Assembly: GCF_019059575.1 (NCBI RefSeq)
Contig: NW_024882910.1
Coordinates: forward strand, 30,001 to 94,000
DNA: 64,000 bases
From: Amphibalanus amphitrite
Taxonomy: Eukaryota > Arthropoda > Thecostraca > Balanomorpha > Balanidae
Direction: 5' to 3'
Below, in pieces: positions 1 to 10,319 of the stretch. The number at the start of each line of letters is the position of its first letter. The first letter of the stretch is position 1. Both the position numbers and the translations under genes were made by a program. The notes under the pieces are model-generated. The model was given only the letters and a program-made list of their open reading frames with translations. It ran no database searches and had not been told where the DNA came from.

Positions 1-1513
1 TCATACACAGTAATCACTTGTCTGATTGCTTGGCTTCTATCTCCGCTGCGAAATAAGTATCCTCGTGCTCAGTTTTGCCTGAAAATCGTCCTTGCAAATC
101 TAAGTCGTAGCTTAGTAATCCCCAAACATTCATCATGCCAGCTCTATGTGTTCCACGGAAATGTTATCATTTCCTGCCACCGTCCCGTTTCTCCTCAAGG
201 ACGGCCAAGTTCACGGACACCAAGAGCCATTGAGAGATTTAGTAATGCCTAGTTCATTTTAAATGGATTACCAACACCGTCTTAGGCCTGAACTGGTGAG
301 ATTTTATCTGCATGACAGCGTTGCATAATGCTGTTGACACTTGGACGTGTCTTCCGTCTTCCACTCATGGTTTTAGTAACTTTGCGGTGCTAAAGCTGCA
401 TCTGCAAGTCATAATCCTATCCCAGATTCTGAATGATGAAGTGTTGCTTATTTGGCTCCGCAGCCTCGCTTGTCACCAGCATGTCATGTGATATTTGTTC
501 AGAAACAGACCACTGTAATGTTTACTGGGACGGGTGCATTGATAACGAATCTGTAGATGAATTGACTGATTTCATTTAAAAAACTATGGTTAATTAATTG
601 GCAAACTGATTTATCTACTCCTAATTGTTAATTGTAGTTGATTTCATCTGGGTTATGGGTGTACCTTGCAGAAAACAGGTTTATGTCTTGATTGTTTTTC
701 GCACGCCATTCTTCTCACCTTTCAGCTACGATCCATTTCCTTTTCCTTTCCATTCGTTTTGAGTCAATCACCGGACATTGCCCTGTTGCCACAGCTGGAG
801 CTGGTAGGAAACGCCCAGTTCTCTGGCGACGTCACGGCTCGAACATCCGTGACGCTGATGAAGCGTTCAGTCGATGGGCCGTGACATGGTCCGTGTGTTC
901 AGTCTCCGCAGATTTGGCAGAGGTTTGGAGACGGAAACACGAGTCTGACCATCTGGCTTGGGAAAGGAAGTGATACGTGCGATTTATAGTGAGGAAACAG
1001 ATGTGTTCGGATACGTAATCGCCGTTTCAGAAATCGCAGAGTTTGCAGCTGTTAACCGACGGTTTCGTCGAAGCGATTGCCGATCAAGACGTAGTGAATT
1101 CATTTGCCCTATAGATATCCAATATGCTTTTGTGGAACGATTTCATTACTATTTTATGACCAACTAAACGAATCTAGGAACAGTGGTAGCAGTGGGAGTA
1201 AAACGTTCTCACGCATGTTTGGCAGCGTGAATGACCAAACCGATCGGTTCCCGTCAGCGCGAACAACAGCTCATGCAAACAGGTTCCGCATACCAGCACA
1301 GACTGCAAAATCGCCGTCCTGGGAACCGAATTAATTCCGTCACCGCCCGTCCACTGTCTGATCACATCCGCGGCGCGGTGCGCCTAAAGCTCACTGCACG
1401 GAGTTCGCACGGGGCTGGCGAGATACTGCACGTGCACAGGCGGCGGCACGCCTTTCACATTGGCTGCGGTTGGGTTCGCCCACGCCCCGCGCGATGACGT
1501 GTTTGGGCTGCTG
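1..1513. other. Unassigned stretch, no gene recognised
   Basis: I see no recognisable protein, RNA gene or element end here. Open frames are short, overlap on both strands and carry no known motif. One GCACGTGC palindrome occurs near 1422-1432, like the cluster further right at 8.3-8.6 kb. The right boundary is set by the TA target site of the adjacent Tc1/mariner element. Confidence 0.5.
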
Positions 1514-1515
1514 TA

Positions 1516-2897
1516 CAGGGTGTTTCTGAAAATGGTGACACATTTCTTTTGATATTTGGAGGTACTCGCTGCATTTAAATACACGTGTTCGATACACGAG
1601 ACGAAAGAATAATTTCTGGAAATTTGATTGACAGCATCCACAGCATCAGTCGTATCATTCATCATGTCGTATTACAGTACGAATGAAAAAGCTAAGATAG
1701 TGCAATTCTACTTCGAAACCAAATCAGTTGTTTTGACACAAAGGCGCTTTAGGGCCCATTTTAAAGTTAAAACTGCGCCTTCCAGGAACACTATCCTTTC
1801 TCTTACTGAAAAATATATCCGAGTCGGAAGTGTAGGCAACCTCCAGAAGTCGTTTTCGGGAAGAAAAAAGTGGGTCAGAACGGCAGAAAAGATCAAAACA
1901 ATCTGCACGCTCGTTAAGAATGACCCAAAAAAGTCCCATCGACGCCTCGCGCAAGAAGCAGGGTGCAGCAGCTCCACAGCGCAAAGGATCCTCAGAAAGG
2001 ACCTTCAGCTGTACCCATACAGGCTTGCTGTGACAAACAAGCTGACAGAAGCCGACAAGATCGCCCGTTCTGCATTCTGTGAATGGTTTTTACAGAAGTG
2101 CAGAGAAACAGTGGGATTTCTGGAGAGCGGTTTACCGACGAGGCCCATTTTTACCTTGACGGCAGAGTCAACTCACAGAACAACAGGATCTGGAGCGAGA
2201 AGGCCCCAGACGAGGTCGCAGAACGTCAGCTGCACCCGCCACGATGCACTGCGTGGTGCGCTGTGAGCAACACGGGCATTATCGGCCCAATCTGGATCGA
2301 AGATGACGCGGGCGAGGTCCTCACAGTGACGGCGGAGCGCTATCTGCAGGTGCTCAAGAAGTTCTGGACTGCGCTTTAGCGGAAGTGTGTGGACACCATC
2401 AACGAGCAGTGGCTGCAGCAGGATGGTGCCCCCGCTCATGCAGCCAATGTGACCCTCAAGTGGCTGCAGGAACGCTTCGGAGGGCGGCTCATCTCCCGAG
2501 GCACCCCCACCAGATGGCCACCGAGGTCTCCGGACCTCACGCCGGCGGACTTCTACCTCTGGGGCCATGTCAAGGAAAGAGCCTACAAGAGTGAACCCCG
2601 AGACATCCCCGAGCTGAAGGCTGCGGTCCGCGTGTGCGTGAGGGCGGTGACGCCCCAGGAGTGCCGCCGAGTTCTGGAAGCAGTGCGCCGTCGGGCCGAA
2701 CTCTGTTTGGCCAGAAGTGGTGGTCACTTCGAGCACCTGCTCTAGGTTCCGGGAAGGGGGTCAGATAGTGATTATTGGCGATGGATGTGAATTTCCGATG
2801 ATGACTGATCAGTTGTGGCCTATGACGATGTCTGTACGTCAATAAACATGAGAGCTATAGGGGAAATAAATGTGTCAGCATTTTCAGAAACACCCTG
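1516..2897 (+). mobile_element. Tc1/mariner-superfamily DNA transposon, 1.38 kb
   Basis: The ends are inverted repeats of about 30 bp starting CAGGGTGTTTCTGAAAATG on the left, with the reverse complement on the right. They differ at one internal base. Each end abuts a TA dinucleotide (1514-1515 and 2898-2899), the usual target duplication of Tc1/mariner elements. A transposase remnant fills most of the interior on the plus strand. Size, TA target and single transposase gene all fit the superfamily. The near-identical ends suggest the copy is not very old even though its gene is damaged. Confidence 0.92.
1664..2745 (+). pseudogene. Tc1/mariner-type transposase, broken
   Basis: This would be a DDE transposase that cuts and re-joins the element at its inverted repeats. 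The start at 1664 (MSYYSTNEKAK) opens an N-terminal helix-turn-helix region of the DUF4817 type common in arthropod elements (roughly residues 5-60). A second DNA-binding part with SHRRLAQEAGCSSSTAQRIL follows. The catalytic half reads in another frame: FTDEAHFYLDG (first Asp), WLQQDGAPAHAA (second Asp) and PRSPDLTPADFYLWG (third acidic position, about 36 residues later). The frame changes near 2120-2140, and an in-frame TAG lies at 2377-2379, so at least two lesions make this copy non-autonomous. The family's usual length is about 340-360 residues, which the combined span matches. The exact subfamily is uncertain. Confidence 0.88.
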
Positions 2898-2899
2898 TA

Positions 2900-3555
2900 T
2901 ACGGCGAACTAAAGCTCGAGAGAGATTTACGTAGAACTCGACACGCACCCCCAATGGCTACCTAATGCCAATGGTAGGCTGATTTTTATGGCCAAGACAG
3001 TTCCCAAAATCACACCTGAAGATCTTCTTGTGATTTGCGGCGGCAGCCGTCTGTCATTCCCATTTCAGCATCGTGAGATTTGTTCCTGGGTGTCGGAATG
3101 AAACAGAGCTGGAACATACCACTGCTGGACCGCCCGCTGCCGTTGCGTGGTCGTGGAGTTTGTCCAATGTCCGAGAGCTCTCCCCGATCCACCGACGGCC
3201 GGTACTATCTGTCTCGTGGCCGCGGTGGACGCTCTCTCCCTGCCAACTGTTCTGACCGTGTGTCACTGTGCTGCCGACCCAGAATGGATCGCCGCAGGCC
3301 ACGAGAGAGCTACCGTCGCCCCGACCGTTTCACGGCCCCGGGATGGAGGCGGCGATTACGAGTTTTACCGAGATGATCAGATGGTGCTGATGTGATGATT
3401 TCACTCTTCTTGGTGTACTTTCTGGCGTGATCCATTTCTGCAGTAGATTGAGCCTTTGTCCACCCTTTGGTGTTGTTTAGCACAATTTTACCCTTATCAT
3501 TTGTTTCGAGAAGGCGTTAGGCTCATAATTTTGTTGATGCTTACACTTATGCTGA
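2900..3555. other. Unassigned stretch
   Basis: No gene or element ends are recognised between the Tc1/mariner copy and the small hAT MITE. It is GC-rich in the middle (about 3040-3370), with several overlapping short open frames that show no motif. Confidence 0.4.
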
Positions 3556-3563
3556 GCATGTAG

Positions 3564-3717
3564 CAGTAGCGGCGGAGCACCTTCAGTTAAGGGGGGGGGG
3601 GGCACTGCCGACTTTTGCTCCCATTCTTTCTATGCAACGCCCATAGGGCTAATGTTAAAATGCCAAAATCAAAGGGGGGCACGGTGCCCCGGTGCCCTCC
3701 CCGTTCCGCCGCCTATG
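3564..3717 (+). mobile_element. hAT-type MITE, copy 1 (154 bp)
   Basis: The left end is CAGTAGCGGCGGAGC. The right end is the reverse complement of CATAGGCGGCGGAAC. An 8-bp flank is nearly duplicated (GCATGTAG at 3556-3563, GCATGTCG at 3718-3725). Eight-bp target duplications and CA-starting ends with a GGCGGA core are typical of hAT elements. It contains a run of G and no coding capacity. A second copy in opposite orientation lies at 22896-23042, with its own 8-bp duplication, which confirms the boundaries. Confidence 0.85.
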
Positions 3718-3821
3718 GCATGTCGGATTTTGATAAGTTTTCTTATTGTTCTGCCAAACATATTGTTCCGCCATGTCAATTTGTAAAGGTGAATTATAAA
3801 TTAACTAAATATCTTTTTTAA

Positions 3822-4288
3822 AGGGACCCTCCCACCTTAACATTAGTTTTGAGTTGAGATAGCCAAATTGGTGGCCATGGCCTGAAAATACCGGTTTGGG
3901 CATTCACAACATCGAAAAATGCTTTAATTCGGAGATATGAAATTTCAAACTTGCAGTTTTCGGATTCTAAGGGGCTAATGCATTGGTATGCCCCCTTAGA
4001 ATTTGTGACGTCAGCGGAGATCTAACGATTTTTAAATCTTTTACTAAAACGTTTGGCAGCACGCGGTGGTATATGCTGCTTTGCGCGCAACAAATGCCGC
4101 ACTTTCAAATAAAGTCGCTAGGAACAGCGGAGATCCCAAAAAGTAAACAAAAGTAAAAGTCTAATATCTTGAAAACCGGTGAATATTTTTCGATGAAATT
4201 TGGTAGATATTCATTTTTGCTCTTTCTGAACCGAGCGACATCACTTTCATGCCAATTCATTAACTTTTTTGAAGGTGGGAGGGTCCCT
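3822..4288 (+). mobile_element. TTAA-flanked MITE, family A copy 1 (467 bp)
   Basis: Terminal inverted repeats AGGGACCCTCCCACCTT / AAGGTGGGAGGGTCCCT sit directly between two TTAA tetranucleotides (3818-3821 and 4289-4292). TTAA duplication is used by piggyBac and Kolobok elements, and no transposase is present to decide between them. A second copy with the same ends and similar interior lies at 29845-30322. The interior contains TGACGTCA near 4008 but no open frame of note. Confidence 0.9.
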
Positions 4289-4292
4289 TTAA

Positions 4293-5556
4293 GGAAGTCT
4301 CCTGAAAAAAAAAACTATTTGTTTCCTTAGCACATTTGAGATTTGCAAGGTCGAAGCCCATTGTCGGTAGCCGTGAGCACTGACGTGCTTTTTCATAAAG
4401 AACGGGATAATCAGTCTTGTTAAAAATTTTACTTAGATAATTATTTTCGACAACGCCATCAGACATTTACAGAGAAAGAATCAACGAACTGAAACTGAGA
4501 AGCCCAAAAGTTTTTGAAACTTTACTGGTGTCTGCTGAAGGAATTTGTGGATCTTGTGAAGTTTTCTCATTTGATCATCACGGTCACTTCACAAAGAGAG
4601 GATGTGGCGCATTGTGAAGCTCTTTTAGCCTAGAGTTCCCCGTGGTTCTGAAACTTGTTAGCTCTGTGAAAAAGGACTGCCTCATCTCATGAGCCCCCAG
4701 TCTCTACGTGACCCTGGAGACGACCTGCGCCATTTGTGTCACCAAGTTTTCGAAATATTAGTGCCGAACTCGGCGAGATAATCATCAACTGACCTTGTCC
4801 TGGCCGGTCGGCGTGGTCCACCTATGTATTCCTCTGCCGCAAAACTCAGCTCTGGGGCCACCCATGGTATCTCCCAGATCACTCGGATCGGTAGGTCGCC
4901 GCCAATCGCCAAGACGTGCCCATTGTAGGCGACAAACGGCGCATAATGCGGCAAATGCGCCGATCGACGGTCCGCGGCGCGCGTGGCACGCGGCGCTCGC
5001 AGCCGGGCGACCGTGAATGGTGGGCCGATCATGTCAGAGGACGCCTGTCCTCCAAGTTATCTTTTGGTAGGCGGCACACACCGGCCAGCGGCACGTGGGC
5101 CGAACGCAGAATATAAAGATTGTGGAAAATGCCGAGAATTTTACACATTTTACGGCCTTGCATTTTACCAAGGCGCATTTTACATATTTTGGGAATTGTG
5201 AGAGGTTTGATCGCAGGTAGGTAGGTATGTGAAAGGTGAGGCGTTTCTGGTTTCGGTTCACCAGCTGCAAATGCTTGAAATGATTTTCGTGTTTGAATTG
5301 TGAGTGTGCACGTGATGTGCATTGTGCATAGTTTTTGTCAGCTGTTTGGTTTGGGCGTAGTAATATCGATGTTTGCTTTGTCGGTAGGTAAGTGCCTACC
5401 TAAGCGACTTAGCAGACAATAACCGATACTGCAGTGTAAAAACAATAGTCGGAATGCATGCTTAAAAAAAGTTACATGTGTTTGGATGCATCCAACGACA
5501 ACCGCATTTTCTGGGCATTGTTAGTCCATGCACCTATGCCTATAGGTACACCAGGA
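4293..5556. other. Unassigned stretch
   Basis: No gene is recognised. The part from about 4890 to 5110 is GC-rich with overlapping short frames on both strands and no domain. A TATAAAG-like sequence occurs near 5113 without other promoter evidence. Confidence 0.4.
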
Positions 5557-5560
5557 TTAA

Positions 5561-6336
5561 AGGAAGGGTGCCACCTTCCGAAATTTTTGTTCTATGAATC
5601 TATTTTACTTATTTGAATTTTTAGACGTGGTTAGCGCGTCCACAATATACAAAAAACCGAAACATTGCATTTAATACATTGGCCAAAAAAAAAAGATCGT
5701 TGTTTTTATCACCACTACAACTCAAGGTCGTTTGATGTGGCAGCTAGGACGGCTGGCATATCCTGTTGTCATGGCAACATATCATTCTGCCATTTGCATT
5801 GATGGCGCAACTGAGACAAAAAGATGAACAAATAAAAAGGAAGAAGATAACATGATTTGAACTATGTAAGTTGTAGGTAACCAAGTAGGTAACTGTTGGC
5901 CATATTTCATCATCAAATAAGAACATCAAATAAGTCGAGTAAAGGTTTTTCCTTTACAATGCTTAAGAGATCTATGGAACCCTTCACCCTTCATGCAACT
6001 GACTAGAAAAACTTCCCAATTGAAATTTTAAAACTTAAGTGTACACCATAAAGAAAAAATATACCCTTTCAAAATGATAAAACATGCTTCAAAAGTATAA
6101 CTTTTATACATACCTTTGCTGATTTCATGTTTTATAAAATACCCTTAACACGACGAGGAAATAGTGCTGAAGATTTTTGCCTGCCCGAATGCTGGCAGCA
6201 AAACTCGCAAATGATAACTTCACGTGCGGATTCAATGCTGACCGTCTCGAGCATAGGTAAGTGAAGCCGGTTTTTAGGTTCATGTGAGGCTAATCTTGTA
6301 AAAACTGCGTTGTGTCCAAAAGGTGGCACCCTTCCT
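5561..6336 (+). mobile_element. TTAA-flanked MITE, family B copy 1 (776 bp)
   Basis: Ends AGGAAGGGTGCCACCTT and its reverse complement are flanked by TTAA at 5557-5560 and 6337-6340. The interior is AT-rich and non-coding. The right subterminal part resembles the right subterminal part of 10803-11469 when both are translated on the minus strand (shared pattern around VFTR), so these look like two members of one family. The ends also share CCACCTT with family A, suggesting related mobilising enzymes. Confidence 0.85.
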
Positions 6337-6340
6337 TTAA

Positions 6341-8266
6341 GGGGTGAATATTTATACTACGCAGCCAGTGGTGCCAAGATTGTTCTATTCTAGGAATAAG
6401 GGAACCTGGCTGACTACGATTTGATGCTCCACTTGGTAACTACACCATTGCACTGTATCGCATAAATATACGTCGTTACATGATGAATCAAGATTCAGCA
6501 TGCATTGTTTTCGACCATTTTTGTTCAGAATACGTCCCTATCGGACATATCACTAACACCTGAGCAAACACGTTCAAATGTACACATGTGCTTTGTGCAG
6601 ACATACCAGGTAAGTACTTAGCTCTTGTAATTACATCGTCTCTGATGCACATTTGCACTTCCCTATTTCCTTATCACATTAGCCCATCGCCTGATATTCC
6701 ACCGTCTTGGTCGACTACCTAAAGGGTAGTCGCTTTAGGGTAGTCGCGAGTATTAGATGTGCGCGTTCGGTGGCTTCACTTAGACGATGCAGGTGGTTAT
6801 TCAGGTGTTTCCCAGAATAAGTAAGCTAGATAACTTTATATACAAATGTTCCTATATAATGCATGTATTACTATCATTAAATATTTTCACATTAGCATAA
6901 GAACGGTTGACAAAATACATATTTCGTTCCTTGTATAGAGCTAGCTAAATGATTGTTTAACTTAGCCATAGAGTAGCAGAATCAATGGTGCAAATGTCAA
7001 TACAAAATGCTATATTGAACAAATCTAATTAACATTGTGCTTGACGTTCAGGTGAAGACGAAAATGAATTATATCTTTCAATACACGATAACACACATGT
7101 CCTGGAAGACCACCGTTTCCTGTAACTACCCTCTTGTTCTAACGACAGTCACATTCAGCGTTGACTAGAGCCGCGGTGGCCTCTTCACAAACTTCCCGTA
7201 TGACACGTGACCCACGCCCTGGAACAGACCGAAGTTGTCAGTTTTAGCGCCAGCTGGTAAATGCGGGTAAACATCTTCATCGTGACAATGAATCCAGTGC
7301 TTTGGCGTGTTTTTTCACTCTTTGAAGGCTTACTATGGCATTGGTTTGGGAAAAAATCAACAAATTCATTTAAGGAAAGTACTATAAAGCGCTTTTATTG
7401 AAGCTAGGCTTATTGAAGGCTGGTTGTTATTGCGCATAAAAGACGTTCGGAACCACTAATTTCTAAAAATGTATATATGATTTGGCACACACTACATATG
7501 CACATAACTTCATAGTTTTTGAAAATAGGGATATTTTTGCTTGCCATTGAAACGACTAAAGTAAGGTGACAGCTAAGAAACCATTCTGTTCTGGCAAACA
7601 TCAAAGCTTTTCAGTGTCCAGGCACAAAACTAACCTTAAAGGCTGGTGGGTGCGTCTAGGTGGGAAGTCGTAGACTGATTCCGAGACTCCAGAGCAAACA
7701 GAGGCCCGTCAGGAACCCGAGGGGAGATACTGCACTGGATGAACCTGCAGGGTGCGCAGCAAGCCGTCAACATGGGAGAGATGCAATGCAACTATGGCTT
7801 TGCTTGCGTGAATGAACCAACAAGTAAATCATTTCTGAATTTTAGAATTGTGGATTCAGTGGCATCAGTGGATCAGGACTCAGTGGTTGATGCACTTTAG
7901 CAAATGGTTCTTAAGAAAATCATGTTTTTATTAAAAAATATATGCGATGTATAAATCAAAGTAACAAAGGCCATATCTATGACAATCAGTAAGTACTTGA
8001 CTATCCTGTGTCTCAAGCACATACAACTTACCACTTAGACTGTATCTGCCTGGTTCTGAAAAGAAAGAAAAAATGATTAAATATTGCCCGTCATTTATAA
8101 TTGTCATCATTTGTTTCCGTCTTTGGGGAATCAAACCTCGTAAGATGATCTGGAGGAAACGTTTTTGAACATTACTGAGGTGGTTTTTAACGTACCTAAG
8201 CAGCGCCCTTCAACAATTGACACATTAAGAATGATAAAATGCATCGTGGCAGCGGCGAGGCTCTCT
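6341..8266. other. Unassigned AT-rich stretch
   Basis: No exon, RNA gene or element end is recognised. A small local repeat of GGGTAGTCGC occurs near 6724-6749, with an inverted partner GACTACC just before it. Nothing else stands out. Confidence 0.4.
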
Positions 8267-8580
8267 GCACGTGCACAACCAGTCCGTATCTTTTAAACAG
8301 GACCGAAATTAATTGGTCCTGTCCTATCATAGCTTATCTACCCATCAACACTGAAGGTCGAGGTTCCGCGCCACTGATGCACGTGCACGCGTCGAGAAAC
8401 AGACATGCACGTGCAGAGTGTGCGCACGTGCGGAGAGGTGCGTCTTTGCGCGACGCTGACCACGCCCCACTTGCCTGGTGCCGATGGTGCTCCGCGAACT
8501 GAGGCCAGCGACTGTGGTGCAGTGCCTGTGTGCACAGAGAAACAACACCAACGCGACCGGTGAGCTTTTTGTGCACGTGC
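8267..8580. promoter_or_regulatory. Cluster of five GCACGTGC palindromes (E-box-like)
   Basis: The exact octamer GCACGTGC occurs at 8267-8274, 8379-8386, 8407-8414, 8424-8431 and 8573-8580. The core CACGTG is the canonical E-box bound by bHLH(-Zip) factors such as Max/USF or clock-type dimers. Five exact copies in 314 bp is far above the roughly one per 65 kb expected by chance for an 8-mer. No gene start can be tied to it, so a regulatory role is inference. A simple local repeat origin is also possible, but the flanks of the copies differ. Confidence 0.4.
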
Positions 8581-10319
8581 CAGGCTGTGATGGTGCGGCC
8601 GCCGGCGCGCGCGGCTAGCCGCGACCGCTCCAGTTCATTAGACCGGTGCACAAGAAAGCCTGTCGCGGTGGCTAAGAGCATTCCGCTGTGATTGGTGCAG
8701 AGTAATTAAGATGGGTGATGAGACACTCAGTGTGAGATGCAGTGATGAGACACTGGGAGAGGGGTATTGGACTGGAATGACCGTGACATGAAGTGCTAGC
8801 AAAAAGTGATCGATCTCATGCAAGTGTGCGTGCTTTCTCTGCGTTTTCTCGCCAGTGAATGGTGATGTTATATTCTTGTTGAAACAGGTCATACTCAAAG
8901 AAATTCTCCTACGAATATTAGGCTAATAAAAAGATAACCTAAGTATCTGGCAACAAGACCCAGAAACGGCAGCTGAAAACTAAGATTCCAGCTAATTTTA
9001 CTAATGTTAAGGCCACTATGAACACGGCGCCACGGTGCCCTTCTGTTGTGGGCCCCGGTGCTCATATTCTGAGGCTAGCGAAATTGCAATGCCCTCTCCC
9101 CTGAGGTCAGTACCCGGTGCACCTGTCTCTACATTCCATCGTGTTGGTTAGTGACCGCAATTGGGACCACCAGCGCCCCTCGGAACCCGCTGCACCGGTG
9201 TGGGAACCCCGGTCAGTGCCCGAAATCGTGGCTCCCTGGGACAGGGAGAGTGCTGCAGCGGACTGACATGACTGCCGCCCGTCACCCGGCGAGGGGACCC
9301 GGAGCTCGGACTGGGAGGGGAGGGGAGGGGGCTACGGCTGGGAAAGGAGCTGTACCCGGAGCTGGGAGAGGAAAGGTGGCAGTCACCGTCGAATCTTATA
9401 GCTCGGGTTTGGGAGGTGGAAGCCGTGTTGAAGGTGAAGGATTGCGAGCAACCCTGATATCGGCCAACCGCCTCGGAAAAAAGGAACGAAATAATGCGCG
9501 AATACGTGATTGAATGTCCCTTACACCATACTGTCCTGTGATTTGATCTATTTCATCAGCTGATAAACAAATTCAGAATATCCCTCGTCACCTCTCTTCC
9601 CGAACCACGCACATCTCTGCGCTGACGGTCTCTCGTGACCCGTCTCGTTGTCCCCGCATTGATGGCGTTGATCTGTCCCGTATCTCGTGACGATCAGCGC
9701 GCCCCGCCCTCAGAGCGCACATCGGACGTGCGACAGGACATTTGACCTCAGTGGTCCGCGTGCGGCCGAGCCAGTGACCTTGGTCGGCGTGATTCAGGGC
9801 GGATCGCGGACTCTGCCCTCTCACAGCGGGATTTAATTGTGCACGTCAGCCGAACGGTGTAGCGGTGTCACTACGTTGCCCGGTGTGGGTTTGTGGTGCT
9901 ATGCGCATTGCGCATCGCCTTTTGCGGTGGTATTCAGGCTCTGTAGGCAATTAGTCGAATGGGCGCAAACTTTTGTGATAATCGTGGTGTGGCGTGATGT
10001 TGTAATTGGCATCGCAGTGCTAGTTACACGTAGCGTTCTTATGCACGTGTAAATAAGTAATAACTACTTGATAATGTGCATATTGCTGTTTATTAGATAA
10101 GGGTCACATGTCAAACCTTTGTTTAGTGTAAAACAGCAAATTTATCAAAGGAAACCCATGCTTGCAATAATAGGAAGTGATAAACACAGTCTGTTTAGGC
10201 TTGTTTACACAACCTAATATTTGTCGCAGCCGACCATGACTAATCGGACACTTCCTTAAGCTTATGTGATTTCCCTTAATCTTTCCTTCTAAGCTCAGGT
10301 AAATGACGGCCCGCATCGT
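8581..10319. other. Unassigned stretch downstream of the Ig gene's last recognised exon
   Basis: This contains a purine-rich tract near 9310-9380 and GC-rich sequence to about 9830. No exon is recognised. If the Ig gene continues past 10358 by splicing, its next exon could be here or left of the window, but I could not find one with a convincing acceptor and domain. Confidence 0.35.
10089..10094 (-). terminator. Possible polyadenylation signal AATAAA for the Ig gene
   Basis: On the minus strand AATAAA occurs about 225 bases past the TAG at 10320-10322. The distance is acceptable for a 3' UTR, and this would fit the last exon ending the gene. The hexamer is common by chance in AT-rich DNA, so support is weak. 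Confidence 0.25.

Noticed and set aside
2173-2736. 187-codon minus-strand frame inside the Tc1/mariner element
   Set aside because: It is the antisense shadow of the transposase catalytic region.
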